NCBI RefSeq assembly: GCF_005144885.1
Contig: NZ_CP039690.1
Location: 6,151,001 to 6,215,000 of the forward strand
Direction: 5' to 3'
From: Phreatobacter stygius
GTDB taxonomy: Bacteria; Pseudomonadota; Alphaproteobacteria; Rhizobiales; Phreatobacteraceae
Length of the DNA: 64,000 nucleotides
The notes beneath the pieces were generated by a model. That model was not told where the DNA came from. It worked only from the letters and a program-made list of their open reading frames with translations, and made no database searches. Below, one piece after another: positions 1 to 9,897 of this stretch. Every line of letters begins with the position of its first letter. Positions within the stretch are counted from its first letter, which is position 1. The position numbers and the translations under genes are program-made.

Positions 1-69
1 GTTGTGGCGGTGAAAGATGCGCCTTCGCGTTCGTGTTTCATCTGCAACATCAATGCAGTACACAAACAT

Positions 70-138
70 CCCTCATCCCCGCGACAAAAGCTTCGCTTTT
101 GCGCTGAAGGTGCGAGCGCGGCGAGCCTCGAAGGACGG
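70..138. repeat. REP-like dispersed repeat fragment
   Basis: The stretch contains a short hairpin (AAAAGC-TTC-GCTTTT) followed by a run reading AGGTGCGAGCGCGGCGAGCC and then TCGAAGGACGG. Blocks of this kind are common as intergenic repeats in Hyphomicrobiales genomes. A shorter related piece (GGCCGTCCTTCGAGGC) lies near 5703, downstream of guaB. The 62-codon reading frame across this segment looks like a by-product of the repeat and not a gene. Confidence 0.45.
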
Positions 139-206
139 CTAACCTCTATGCAAATCGCAGGGGTGCTTCAATTCGAAATGATCGCGCGCTGATCGGCCAA
201 AACGGC

Positions 207-395
207 TCAGTTCGGCTTGGAAATACCCGACCAGTCGCGGCCGACCAGGTTGTTGCCGGCCTCGTTGTGGCGCAGCTGCGCGCCGGCGCCGGTATAACGT
301 GCGTCGGCCGTCGTCTGCACGGTCGCGTTCAGAAGCATGCCGGCACCGGTCGCGAGCACGATGGCCACGAGGAAACCCAACAGCATGACCTTCAT
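207..395 (-). CDS. small exported or membrane-anchored hypothetical protein
   Basis: This 62-aa protein starts with a hydrophobic stretch (MKVMLLGFLVAIVLATGAGM, residues 1-20) that looks like a signal anchor or uncleaved signal peptide. A polar tail of about 40 residues follows and ends SGISKPN. Size and pattern resemble small periplasmic proteins of unknown role in Hyphomicrobiales. It lies downstream of mobA on the same strand, about 70 bp away, so it could be the last gene of that cluster or have its own promoter. I do not recognise a family. Confidence 0.6.
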   Translation of the reverse strand: MKVMLLGFLVAIVLATGAGMLLNATVQTTADARYTGAGAQLRHNEAGNNLVGRDWSGISKPN

Positions 396-464
396 GAAAG
401 CCTCCCCGAACGGGCGCCGAAGCCCTTGTTTTGTCGACAGATTCTAGCAGTTCGCCGGATCATT

Positions 465-1109
465 TCAAGCGTCGTGGTGACGCAGCGCGATCGCATCCGC
501 CTCGGCCAGGTCCTCGGGCGTATTGGCGTTGAAGAACGGGTCGTAAGGCACAAGCGGCCAGAGCGCGGCCGCGACGCCGTGGCGGGCGGTCCAGCGGTCG
601 ATCTTGCGCATGTCCTCGACCACGAGGGCATGGCGCAGATCAGCCCTGAGATCGACCCGCCAGAGCCCGATGACCGGATGGGTCTGCTCGCCCGATTGGG
701 CGCAGGCGAGCGGCACGCCGGCCTCCTGGCGCGCAATATGAAGCCGGCTCACCAGATCACGCGGCAGGAACGGTGCGTCGGTCGCAACCGACAGGACCCA
801 TGCGATGTCGGGCCGGTGGGCGGCCGTCCAGTCGAGCGCCGCCAGGATGCCGGCAAGCGGTCCGGCAAAGCCCGGCACGTCGTCGGCGACCACTGGAAAT
901 CCCAGAAAACCGAAACGGTCCGGGTCGCCATTGGCATTGACGATCAGCCCGTCGCATTGCGGCGCCAGGCGTTCGACGACCCGATCGAGAATGGTCCGGC
1001 CGCCGACCGTCTTCAGCGGCTTGTCGCCACCGCCCATGCGCCGGGCGAGCCCACCGGCCAAGAGGACGCCGAGGGTTGCGGGATAGCCAGGTTTGGACCG
1101 TTCAGTCAT
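465..1109 (-). CDS. mobA: molybdenum cofactor guanylyltransferase MobA
   Basis: MobA transfers GMP from GTP to molybdopterin, giving the guanine dinucleotide cofactor used by formate dehydrogenases and other DMSO-reductase-family enzymes in the cytoplasm. The N-terminus carries the nucleotidyltransferase signature [16 protein letters not shown], followed by a Rossmann-like domain with the metal-binding segment VATDAPFLP. The ATG at 1109 overlaps the end of fdhD by 8 bp, which implies translational coupling. A longer frame beginning at 1157 would run deeper into fdhD and is less likely. At 214 aa the length is normal. The order mrp-fdhD-mobA groups Fe-S delivery, formate dehydrogenase sulfuration and cofactor assembly. 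Confidence 0.92.
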   Translation of the reverse strand: MTERSKPGYPATLGVLLAGGLARRMGGGDKPLKTVGGRTILDRVVERLAPQCDGLIVNANGDPDRFGFLGFPVVADDVPGFAGPLAGILAALDWTAAHRPDIAWVLSVATDAPFLPRDLVSRLHIARQEAGVPLACAQSGEQTHPVIGLWRVDLRADLRHALVVEDMRKIDRWTARHGVAAALWPLVPYDPFFNANTPEDLAEADAIALRHHDA

Positions 1110-1974
1110 CGCCGCCGGAGCCTTTCCGGTGATGCCGGGCGCTTTCCTCCTCGACATAGGACAGGTCCTGGTCGAACACGATGCGGTCCTCGCCGGCGAG
1201 CGCGACGAAACGCTTGCCGCGCGCCCGGCCGATCAGCGTCAGGCCGCATTGGCGCGCCAGCGCGACGCCCCAGGCGGTGAAGCCGGAGCGCGACACCAGG
1301 ATCGGAATGCCCATGCGCACGGTCTTGATGACCATTTCCGAGGTCAGCCGCCCGGTCGTGTAGAACAGCTTGTCGCCACCGCTCTCGCCGTGCCGGTACA
1401 TCCAGCCGGCGATCTTGTCGACGGCATTGTGCCGGCCGACATCTTCCATATAGACCAAGGGCTTGTCCTCTTTGCAGAGGACGCAGCCATGGATCGCGCC
1501 GGCGGTCAGGTAGAGCGACGGCATGGTGTTGATGGCATTGGTCAGGCGATAGAGCCAGGACGTCTTGAACTGGGTCGCCGGCAGCTTGATCTCGGCCAGC
1601 GCTTCCATCAGGTCGCCGAAAGCCGTGCCCTGGGCGCAGCCCGAGGTCTGCGTCCGCTTGCGGAGCTTGTCCTCGAAATTGGTGTCGGTGTCGGTGCGCA
1701 CCACCACCACTTCGAGGTCTTCGTCATAGTCGACGCCGGTCACCACGTCGGTGGCTTTCAGCATGTTCTGGTTCAGGAGATAGCCGATCGCCAGGTAATC
1801 CGGGTAATCGCCGATCGTCATCATGGTGACGATCTCCTGGGCGTTCAGATAGAGCGTCAGCGGCCGCTCGACCGTCACCGAGGTCTCGATCGCCCGGCCG
1901 CGCTCGTCGACGCCGGCGACCCTTTCGGTGAGTCTCGGATCCTCGGGGTTCGGAACGATCAGGGGACCTGCCAT
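1102..1974 (-). CDS. fdhD: formate dehydrogenase accessory sulfurtransferase FdhD
   Basis: FdhD passes sulfur from a cysteine desulfurase to the molybdenum cofactor before it is inserted into formate dehydrogenase. The protein is about 290 aa, normal for the family. Recognisable parts are the N-terminal ERPLTLYLN strand, the [14 protein letters not shown] segment, the cysteine loop TSGCAQGT and the C-terminal [14 protein letters not shown] and SRSGFTAW motifs. The loop has only its first cysteine, because the second cysteine of the usual CxxC is glycine. A GTG at 1983 overlaps the mrp stop codon as GTGA and could also start the gene. I chose the ATG three codons later. Neither start has a strong Shine-Dalgarno. 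Confidence 0.92.
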   Translation of the reverse strand: MAGPLIVPNPEDPRLTERVAGVDERGRAIETSVTVERPLTLYLNAQEIVTMMTIGDYPDYLAIGYLLNQNMLKATDVVTGVDYDEDLEVVVVRTDTDTNFEDKLRKRTQTSGCAQGTAFGDLMEALAEIKLPATQFKTSWLYRLTNAINTMPSLYLTAGAIHGCVLCKEDKPLVYMEDVGRHNAVDKIAGWMYRHGESGGDKLFYTTGRLTSEMVIKTVRMGIPILVSRSGFTAWGVALARQCGLTLIGRARGKRFVALAGEDRIVFDQDLSYVEEESARHHRKGSGGDD

Positions 1975-1979
1975 CACGA

Positions 1980-3113
1980 TCACTCGAAGACGATCCGGGG
2001 CGGCGCCTTCGACTTCACCGGGCCGTCGCCGGCAAGGCTCGCCCAGACCAGCCGGGCCATCTCCTGATAGACCCTCGATTGCGGCCCGTCGGGTTCGGTC
2101 GCGACGATCGGCTGGCCGCTGTCGGAGCGCTCGCGCAGGTTCATGTCGAGCGGCACCTCGCCGAGGAACGGCACGCCCAGCCGGTCGGCCTCGCGCCTGG
2201 CTCCGCCATGGCCGAAAATGTCGTAACGCGCGCCGGTATCGGGCGCGATGAAATAGCTCATGTTCTCGACGATGCCGAGGATCGGCACTTCGGTCTTGCG
2301 GAACATGGCGACGCCGCGCCGGGCATCGATCAAGGCGAGGTCCTGCGGCGTCGAGACGATCACCGCACCGGCCAGCGGGGTTGCCTGCGCCATGGTCAGC
2401 TGCGCGTCGCCGGTGCCGGGCGGCATGTCGACCACCAGCACGTCGAGCTCGCCCCAGGCAACCTCCCGCAACATCTGGGTGATCGCGCTCATCACCATGG
2501 GGCCACGCCAGATCATCGGCGTCTCTTCTTCCACCATGAAGCCGATCGACATGACCTTGACGCCGAAGCCTTCGAGCGGCGCCAAGGTCCGGCCCTGGAT
2601 CACCCGCGGCTTGCCGTGCAGGCCGAACAGTTTCGGCAGCGACGGGCCGTAGATATCGGCATCGAGAATGCCGATCTTCAGGCCCTGGCTCGCCAGTGCC
2701 AGCGCCAGGTTGCAGGCGGTGGTCGACTTGCCGACGCCGCCCTTGCCGGAGGCGATGGCGATCACGTGCTTGACGCCCTGGATCAGCGTCGCCTTGGGGG
2801 AGGGCGCCTGTTGCGGCCGGCCCGGCGGGACATGCGGCTGGGTCGATGGCGGCGTGTTGCGGGCCTGCGGCCGGTCGGCGGTCAGCGAGACGAAAACCTG
2901 GGCAACGCCCGGCAGCCCGCTGATCGCCGATTGGGCTGCGAGCCTGACCGGTTCCATGGCGGCGGCTTCGGTCACGTCGATGGCGATCGCCACCATCACC
3001 TTGTCGCCGGTGACGACGATATCGGACAGGCGCCCGGAAGCCGTGAGCGTCTGTCCGCTGGCGGGCAGCCTCACCTGTTCGAGTGCGCGCGCGACCTGTT
3101 GTTCGGTGACCAT
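1980..3113 (-). CDS. mrp: Mrp/ApbC-family iron-sulfur cluster carrier ATPase
   Basis: This 377-aa P-loop ATPase carries or delivers Fe-S clusters in the cytoplasm. An N-terminal MIP18/DUF59-type domain (about residues 1-90) and a Pro/Gln-rich linker precede the deviant Walker A ASGKGGVGKST (123-130). Then come the switch segment DADIYGPS and the Walker B-like VVDMPPGTGD. In many ApbC proteins a CxxC follows ENMSYF. Here the sequence is ENMSYFIAPDTG, so that cluster-binding pair is absent, as I recall from other alphaproteobacterial Mrp proteins. The stop codon abuts fdhD, making mrp the probable first gene of an mrp-fdhD-mobA operon. Confidence 0.9.
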   Translation of the reverse strand: MVTEQQVARALEQVRLPASGQTLTASGRLSDIVVTGDKVMVAIAIDVTEAAAMEPVRLAAQSAISGLPGVAQVFVSLTADRPQARNTPPSTQPHVPPGRPQQAPSPKATLIQGVKHVIAIASGKGGVGKSTTACNLALALASQGLKIGILDADIYGPSLPKLFGLHGKPRVIQGRTLAPLEGFGVKVMSIGFMVEEETPMIWRGPMVMSAITQMLREVAWGELDVLVVDMPPGTGDAQLTMAQATPLAGAVIVSTPQDLALIDARRGVAMFRKTEVPILGIVENMSYFIAPDTGARYDIFGHGGARREADRLGVPFLGEVPLDMNLRERSDSGQPIVATEPDGPQSRVYQEMARLVWASLAGDGPVKSKAPPRIVFE

Positions 3114-3234
3114 GATGCCCTCACATGCCTTCTGTCACATAGGACATCGGCCAGGACGGCGGAAGGGCCGCGGCCGCAAGGGCAGAAGCGTGGGACGGGT
3201 GTGCGGCGCCGGGCGCCGATGCAGTGGTGTCGTC

Positions 3235-3702
3235 CTAAGGCGTGACGGTCAGCCGCAGCACGTAGTCGCCGAGCGGCGTCGGCCGGCCGGCCGTCGTCAG
3301 TTCGCGCGGCGGGCTGACCAATTCGCCGAAGGCGACGAACCGGCCCTGCACCGGCACGAAGGGTGCGGCGAGATGGGCCGCCGGCGACAGCCGGAAGGTC
3401 GGCGTCCGCGCGCTGGTGCCCAGCGCCTGGATTTCGACCACAGGCGAACCGGTGCGCGCGCAGGTCGCCGCCGCGCAGCGCCCGTCATTGATGACGCGGG
3501 TGAAGCGCAGCGTGATGACGCGGCCGTCGGCACCGGGCACTTCGATGCTTTCGCCGCCGCGGATTTCGATGCGGCGCGGCTCGCTGGGCTCGGCTCGGCC
3601 CGGGCTGGTCATCATCAGCAGCAGGGTGCAGGCCGCCAGAAACATCGCGGTGGGTCCGGCGATCAGCGTGGCATGGGTGAGGAAACGCGGGACGACGGTC
3701 AT
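3235..3702 (-). CDS. exported hypothetical protein
   Basis: The 155-aa product begins with a long hydrophobic N-terminal region (FLTHATLIAGPTAMFLAACT followed by LLLMM) and then becomes polar at AEPSEPRR, so it is probably exported. FLAAC fits a lipobox, but the hydrophobic core continues past the cysteine, so a cleaved Sec signal ending near GRA is equally possible. The mature part has a beta-rich pattern with two cysteines nine codons apart (GRCAAATCART region). An in-frame ATG at 3726 would add eight residues. No family was recognised. It stands alone between mrp and guaB. Confidence 0.65.
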   Translation of the reverse strand: MTVVPRFLTHATLIAGPTAMFLAACTLLLMMTSPGRAEPSEPRRIEIRGGESIEVPGADGRVITLRFTRVINDGRCAAATCARTGSPVVEIQALGTSARTPTFRLSPAAHLAAPFVPVQGRFVAFGELVSPPRELTTAGRPTPLGDYVLRLTVTP

Positions 3703-5620
<1,918 letters not shown>

Positions 5621-5648
5621 GCGGCCAGTTCATGGCTCGACGCTGGCG

Positions 5649-5670
5649 CCGCGCATCGGCCGATGCGCGG
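5649..5670 (+). terminator. possible guaB terminator hairpin
   Basis: A perfect 22-bp palindrome (arms CCGCGCATCGG and CCGATGCGCGG) lies 29 bp after the guaB stop and is followed by GTTTCGC. It lacks a long T-run, so termination is only likely. A role shared with the convergent lipoprotein gene is possible. Confidence 0.4.
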
Positions 5671-5748
5671 GTTTCGCGGGGTGAGGTGCTTTGCACAAAG
5701 CAAGGCCGTCCTTCGAGGCCCAACGCTTCAATGCGAAATCGTCACGCC

Positions 5749-5898
5749 CTAGCGGCGAGGCCCGCGCTCGAGTTCCGTCTTGGGGTCGCGCACCTGGCGC
5801 TGGGTGCGGGTTTCGTCGACCTGCGGCGGCGGCGGTGTCGCGCAGGCGGCCAAAGCCAGAAGGGCCAGGCTTGCCAAGGTCATGCGGGCAACGATCAT
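5749..5898 (-). CDS. small lipoprotein
   Basis: A 49-codon frame encodes MIVARMTLASLALLALAAC followed by ATPPPPQVDE and a charged tail ending ERGPRR. The signal peptide ends in a perfect lipobox (LAAC), so the mature lipoprotein would be only about 31 residues, rich in proline and charge. GGGAG lies 9 nt before the ATG. This size and layout match short entericidin-like or hypothetical lipoproteins common in Hyphomicrobiales. The function is unknown. The gene converges on guaB. Confidence 0.65.
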   Translation of the reverse strand: MIVARMTLASLALLALAACATPPPPQVDETRTQRQVRDPKTELERGPRR

Positions 5899-5913
5899 CG
5901 GCCGAGCTCCCAA

Positions 5914-5947
5914 GGTCTTGATGACGAGATGGTCTTGATGACGAGAT
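5914..5947. repeat. perfect 17-bp tandem duplication
   Basis: The unit GGTCTTGATGACGAGAT occurs twice in a row (5914-5930 and 5931-5947) with a partial third GGT. It lies just upstream of the small lipoprotein gene, in what should be its promoter or leader. Confidence 0.8.
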
Positions 5948-6061
5948 GGTCCAGACGGCGAGACGCAGACCAGGGCGGTCCGCGGCCCCTCGCGGCGGCG
6001 GCAACAAAAGGGTGACCCGGCAAGGCCGGATCACCTGAGGGCTGACAAGGGCCCTGTGCCG

Positions 6062-6607
6062 TCAGCGGCAGACGCGGACGTCGCGGGGCACGGCGTAACC
6101 GTCCCAGCGCGTCACCCAGCGCCGCTCGATCCAGCAGTCGTCGTAATAATAGGGCGAGGAGGCGATCGCCGCGCCGCCGAGGATCAGGCCGGCCGCGGCC
6201 GCGCCCGCCCAGGGGCCGGGACCATACCAGCCGCCGTAACGATAGCCACCGTGCCAGCCCGGGCGATAATAACCGCCGGGCCTGCCGCCCCAGCCACCAC
6301 CACCGGGTCGGACGGCGAAACCGCCCGGGCCGACGCCGGTAAAGGCGCCGGGGCGGATGCCGCGGCCGGCAAAGCCCTGGCCGCCGCCGAAACCGCGGCC
6401 GCCACCGGCAAAGCCCCGGCCGCCGCCACCGAAGCCGCGGCGCTGCATTTCGACCGGGGCCTGATCCGCGGTCGATCCGGTCGCAGTCCGGTCGCGCGTC
6501 TGCTCGCCGGCGCGCGCATCGCTTGTCGGCATCGCCAGCACGAAGCCCAGGGCCAGCGCACCGATCGTCGCCGTCACCACTGGGCGGGTATTCATCATGA
6601 TAGGCAT
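6062..6607 (-). CDS. exported glycine-rich protein
   Basis: The 181-aa product starts with a signal peptide (hydrophobic core VVTATIGALALGFVLAMP, cleavage near ARAGE). A Gly/Arg/Phe-rich low-complexity region follows (repeats of GRGFGGG type, about residues 56-125), then a hydrophobic glycine-rich helix (AGAAAAGLILGGAAIASS) and a C-terminal part with cysteines ending VPRDVRVCR. The two smaller Gly/His-rich genes at 7298 and 7936 share the same plan, with a hydrophobic Gly segment followed by a conserved aromatic and cysteine tail. The role is unknown; such proteins are usually called periplasmic or surface proteins. GGAG lies 8 nt before the ATG. Confidence 0.75.
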   Translation of the reverse strand: MPIMMNTRPVVTATIGALALGFVLAMPTSDARAGEQTRDRTATGSTADQAPVEMQRRGFGGGGRGFAGGGRGFGGGQGFAGRGIRPGAFTGVGPGGFAVRPGGGGWGGRPGGYYRPGWHGGYRYGGWYGPGPWAGAAAAGLILGGAAIASSPYYYDDCWIERRWVTRWDGYAVPRDVRVCR

Positions 6608-6790
6608 GACATGGTCTCCAACAAATCCGGGGTCTCACCCCGAGGGAGGCTGCGAACCGAACCGCGCTGTCCTCAAGGATATAACGCGAGCCAATTCAGG
6701 TATTTCCTTGACCAAGGCCGGCGCCGCGTGATCGGTTCCTGATGGTGGAGCCGCCCGGCTAAATGGCGGCGGCAATGGGGGAAAACGGCA

Positions 6791-7219
6791 ATGGGGCTGA
6801 TGAATCCGAATGGCTTGTCGCTCGTCTGGCCGCTCTTGGCGCAGGTCGGGCTGACCTTGGGCGTGCTCTTCGTCATGGGCTTCTTTCGCCGCCGCGCGCT
6901 GATCAACCGGGAGGTGCGCCTCGGCGAGATCGCGCTGTCGGGCGATGCCTTCCCGGCCAAGGCCAGGCAGGCCGCCAATAATTTCTCCAATCAGTTCGAA
7001 ACGCCGGTGCTTTTTTATGTCCTGGTGATCATGGCGATCCATGTCGGCGCCACCGGACCGCTGATGACCGGCCTGGCCTGGGCCTATGTCGCCAGCCGGC
7101 TCGCCCATGCCTTCGTTCATATCGGCTCGAACAACATGCGTTATCGCGCGCCGATCTTCACGCTCGGCGCGCTGATCCTCATCCTGATGCTGGCCGGCGT
7201 GCTGATCGCGGCTTTGTGA
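6791..7219 (+). CDS. MAPEG family membrane protein
   Basis: This 142-aa integral membrane protein belongs to the MAPEG group (membrane-associated eicosanoid and glutathione metabolism family). Four hydrophobic segments can be seen: LLAQVGLTLGVLFVMGF, FETPVLFYVLVIMAIHV, LMTGLAWAYVASRLAHAF and IFTLGALILILMLAGVLI. The family hallmarks AANNFSNQFETPVLFY and the R-x-x-H motif in SRLAHAFVH are present. Bacterial members may conjugate glutathione to lipophilic substrates, but the function of this subgroup is not settled. It is a single gene followed by a shared bidirectional hairpin. Confidence 0.85.
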   Translation: MGLMNPNGLSLVWPLLAQVGLTLGVLFVMGFFRRRALINREVRLGEIALSGDAFPAKARQAANNFSNQFETPVLFYVLVIMAIHVGATGPLMTGLAWAYVASRLAHAFVHIGSNNMRYRAPIFTLGALILILMLAGVLIAAL

Positions 7220-7236
7220 TCGCCTGAACGCGCAAC

Positions 7237-7262
7237 GGCCCCGGTCTTGGCGACCGGGGCCT
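7237..7262. terminator. bidirectional hairpin between MAPEG gene and His-rich gene
   Basis: GGCCCCGGTC and GACCGGGGCC form a 10-bp stem around a TTGGC loop, 18 bp after the MAPEG stop and 36 bp after the end of the convergent gene at 7298. There is no T-run. A nearly identical stem recurs at 7876-7895. Confidence 0.6.
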
Positions 7263-7297
7263 GAGCAGGGACGAGCCACGGGCTCGCCGATGGCGGA

Positions 7298-7663
7298 TCA
7301 ATAACCGCAGACGTTGACGGTCCGGCGGACCAGGCCATAGGGCGTGTCGACCCAGCGGTAGCGGTAGCAGTCGGAGGCGAGCACCGCGCCGCCGACCAGG
7401 CCGAGGCCGATACCGGCACCGATCCAGCGGCCGTGGTGACGGTGGCCGTGGTGACGGTGGCCGTGGTGACGGTGGCCGTGGTGGAAATGCCGGCCGCCGA
7501 AATGGTGTCCGCCACCGAAATGCAGGCCGCCATGGCGATGGCCGCCACCGTGGAAGCCGCCACCATGGCGGCCGAAGCCGCGGGCTTCCGCGTTGTCCAT
7601 GGAAAACAGTCCGAGGCCGGCCATGGCGGTGGCGGCGAGAGCGAGGGTCTTGAGCGAGGTCAT
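7298..7663 (-). CDS. exported Gly/His-rich protein, copy 1
   Basis: The 121-aa protein has a signal peptide (MTSLKTLALAATAMAGLGLF, cleavage near AEA-RG) and a Gly/His-rich middle that includes three tandem HGHRH-type units. A hydrophobic glycine helix (IGAGIGLGLVGGAVLAS) precedes the conserved end DCYRYRWVDTPYGLVRRTVN and VCGY. It is a clear paralogue of the gene at 7936: signal and tail are nearly identical, while the His-rich centre differs in length. The histidine density suggests metal binding, but this is inference. It has its own downstream hairpin. Confidence 0.8.
   Translation of the reverse strand: MTSLKTLALAATAMAGLGLFSMDNAEARGFGRHGGGFHGGGHRHGGLHFGGGHHFGGRHFHHGHRHHGHRHHGHRHHGRWIGAGIGLGLVGGAVLASDCYRYRWVDTPYGLVRRTVNVCGY
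7431..7475. repeat. 15-bp coding tandem repeat (HRHHG units)
   Basis: Three perfect copies of CCGTGGTGACGGTGG plus a partial fourth. On the minus strand they encode repeated His-Arg-His-His-Gly in the Gly/His-rich protein. The copy number can be expected to vary between strains. Confidence 0.85.
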
Positions 7664-7836
7664 GGTGGTGATCCCTTAGGGTTGGTGGGCTTGGAATTTG
7701 CCCCATGCCCTTGGGTCACCTCGTGCGGCCGAAAGGTTCGAGGGCCGCGACAATATTTTCAGCCGGGAGCTTCGCGGCCGGCCGGCGGCTTGCGGTCGGG
7801 GCGGGTCATGCCAAGACCAGGAAATCAGCCAAGAAG

Positions 7837-7872
7837 CCGACCAAGCATCCGACCAAGAATCCGACCAAGAAA
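7837..7872. repeat. 12-bp tandem repeat between the two His-rich genes
   Basis: Three copies of CCGACCAAG followed by CAT, AAT or AAA. A degenerate fourth lies upstream. The last copy runs into the A-tract that serves as the T-run of the minus-strand terminator at 7869-7897. Confidence 0.75.
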
Positions 7873-7897
7873 AAACCCCGGTCTTGCGACCGGGGCC
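7869..7897 (-). terminator. intrinsic terminator of His-rich gene copy 2
   Basis: On the minus strand CCCCGGTC, a GCAA loop and GACCGGGG form an 8-bp GC-rich stem followed directly by a T-run (TTTTTT then CTT), about 40 bp after the stop of the gene at 7936. This is a textbook rho-independent terminator. Confidence 0.8.
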
Positions 7898-7935
7898 AAG
7901 GCGGGGAACGGGAGGAATGCCAGGCGAGAAACTGT

Positions 7936-8280
7936 TCAATAGCCGCAGATGTTGACGGTGCGCCGGACCAGGCCGTAGGGCGTGTCGACCCAGCGGTAAC
8001 GGTAGCAATCGGACGCGATCACCGCGCCGCCGACCAGGCCGAGGCCGATCCAGCGGCCGCCGCGCCAGTGGCCATGACGGTGACCGAAGTGACGGTGACC
8101 GTGGAAATGACGGTGACCATGGAAATGTCCGCCATGGCGCAGGCCGCCGCCATGAAAGCCGCCGCCGCGGAAACCACCGCCGCCGCCGCGGAAACCGCGA
8201 GCCTCGGCATCACCAATGGCAAACAATCCCAGGCCGGCAATGGCGGTGGCGGCGAGAGCGAGTGTCTTGAGAGAGGTCAT
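7936..8280 (-). CDS. exported Gly/His-rich protein, copy 2
   Basis: This 114-aa paralogue of the protein at 7298 has the same signal peptide (MTSLKTLALAATAIAGLGLF), a Gly-rich stretch (RGGGGGFRGGGFHGGG), a His-rich stretch of HGHRHF type, the glycine helix GLGLVGGAVIAS and an almost identical tail ending VNICGY. The ATG at 8280 was chosen because it aligns with the start of copy 1. A longer frame from 8322 adds non-homologous residues. The two copies lie head to tail, so a tandem duplication followed by divergence of the His-rich centre is the simplest origin. Confidence 0.8.
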   Translation of the reverse strand: MTSLKTLALAATAIAGLGLFAIGDAEARGFRGGGGGFRGGGFHGGGLRHGGHFHGHRHFHGHRHFGHRHGHWRGGRWIGLGLVGGAVIASDCYRYRWVDTPYGLVRRTVNICGY

Positions 8281-8562
8281 GAGACTTGATCCTTGGGTTC
8301 GTGAGGTCGCCCTCGTGCTCATGGGTGACGCGGGGTGGCCCGAAGGTTCATGGGACTTTTAAATAAATCGCCGCCGGTCCTGCCGGCCTCGGCGAGGCCA
8401 ATCGCCGGGCGGCGCCGGTGCTCACCTATCGGAAAGGGAACGGTCAACCATTTCCCCGGCAAATCGCGACAATTGACCGTATTTCTACAACCGAATTAGC
8501 CCTGCGTTCACGCTTGCCGCCCAGTCTCTCAGGCGGGGCGGACGTGGACAGGCGGTCGGGCT

Positions 8563-9798
8563 ATGACGAGCCAGCGGAAGATCACGGCCGACGATATTGC
8601 GAAAGCGGCATCGGTCAGGCGCTGGGATCTGGCATTTCCAGACAAGATCGAACAGCGCTTCGAAGCCGATACCGCGCCGCGCCGTGCCCGGGTGCTCGCC
8701 GCCGTCGCGATCCGGACGGTCGTCGTCTACAACGTCTTCCTGGTTGGCGACGCCCTGCTGGTGCCCGACACGATCGGGCTCAGCCTGATCGTGCATCTCA
8801 TGCTGGTCACGCCCTGGCTCATCGTCGCCGCGGCGTTGTTCCGCCGCGCTCTGACGCCGCGCCAGCGCAACCTCATGATATTGAGCATTCCGCTGACCAT
8901 CGTCGCCGGCATCCTCTGGGTGTTCATGGCCTCGCACAGCCCGCTGGCCAGCCACTACCAATATTTCGTCGTGCTGGTCGTCATGTATGCGAATTCGGCC
9001 ATGCGGCCGTCCTTCGGTTATGCGCTGACCGTCTCGGCGACCATCGTGATCGCCCATGGGCTGGCCTGCGTGCTGCACCCGGACATGCCGGCGGCCGCGA
9101 GCGTCACGGCCTCATTCGGCCTGCTGGTGACCATTGGCGTGACGCTGATCGCCAATTATTACATCGAGCGCGACCTCAGGCGGCTTTATCTCCTGCGCCT
9201 GAAGGACAATCTCGCCGCCGAGAGCCTGCAGCGGACCGCCGACGACCTGACCCGCATGTCCCATGTCGATGCGCTGACCGGCCTCGCCAATCGCCGCGGC
9301 GTCGACAACCGGGTCGCGGCGCTGTTCGCCGGATCACCGGCGGCCTTGCGTCCCTTCGCCGTGCTGATGATCGATGTCGACCATTTCAAGGGTTTCAACG
9401 ACCAGTATGGCCATCCCGCCGGCGACCGCTGCCTGACCCTGATCGGCGCGGCGGTGCGCGGCGCCTTGCGCGACAACGCCGATATTCTCGGCCGCTACGG
9501 CGGCGAGGAATTTGTCGCCATTCTGCCCGACGCCGATCTCATCGACGGCATCAGAGCGGCCGAACGGATGCGCCGGGCGGTCGAGCGCCTCGGCGTTCCG
9601 CATGCGCGTTCGGAGGTCGGCTGCGTCACGCTGAGTGTCGGCGTCGGCACCGGTTCGCTCGGTGATGCGGCAAGCCTGACCGCCGCCATCGTTGCGGCCG
9701 ATGCCGCGCTTTACGAGGCCAAGGCCGCCGGCCGCAACCGGATCCGGCCGGCCTTGCCGGGCCGGCTGCCCGAGGGCAAACCGGCGCAGGCGGCCTGA
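8563..9798 (+). CDS. membrane-bound diguanylate cyclase (GGDEF)
   Basis: The 411-aa protein would make cyclic di-GMP from two GTP at the inner membrane. About six hydrophobic segments occupy residues 40-205 (for example LIVHLMLVTPWLIVAAALF and LLVTIGVTLIANYYI). A short coiled region leads into a GGDEF domain that starts at DALTGLANRRGVD and holds the signature GGEEF at about residues 312-316. The RxxD inhibitory site expected five residues upstream is not canonical (RDNAD), so product inhibition may be weak. No EAL domain is present. The membrane part resembles no named sensor that I recognise. It is a single gene. Confidence 0.9.
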   Translation: MTSQRKITADDIAKAASVRRWDLAFPDKIEQRFEADTAPRRARVLAAVAIRTVVVYNVFLVGDALLVPDTIGLSLIVHLMLVTPWLIVAAALFRRALTPRQRNLMILSIPLTIVAGILWVFMASHSPLASHYQYFVVLVVMYANSAMRPSFGYALTVSATIVIAHGLACVLHPDMPAAASVTASFGLLVTIGVTLIANYYIERDLRRLYLLRLKDNLAAESLQRTADDLTRMSHVDALTGLANRRGVDNRVAALFAGSPAALRPFAVLMIDVDHFKGFNDQYGHPAGDRCLTLIGAAVRGALRDNADILGRYGGEEFVAILPDADLIDGIRAAERMRRAVERLGVPHARSEVGCVTLSVGVGTGSLGDAASLTAAIVAADAALYEAKAAGRNRIRPALPGRLPEGKPAQAA

Positions 9799-9897
9799 CC
9801 GGCGCGCCAATCGGGGCCTCGATCGGGGTTCGATCCCGTTTCTCCTTGCCCTCGACCGCCGCCAGCGGCTACCACCACGGCCTTCCAAGGAGCCGCC

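Noticed and set aside
4-192. 62-codon frame at the left edge
   Set aside because: It runs through a REP-like repeat and has no protein motif or ribosome-binding site.
7837-7872. Short regular repeats as a CRISPR array
   Set aside because: Units are 12 bp, directly adjacent, and have no spacers or cas genes nearby.
9815-9845. tRNA-like GGTTCGATCC run before rsmB
   Set aside because: The stem has mismatches and no cloverleaf can be built around it.
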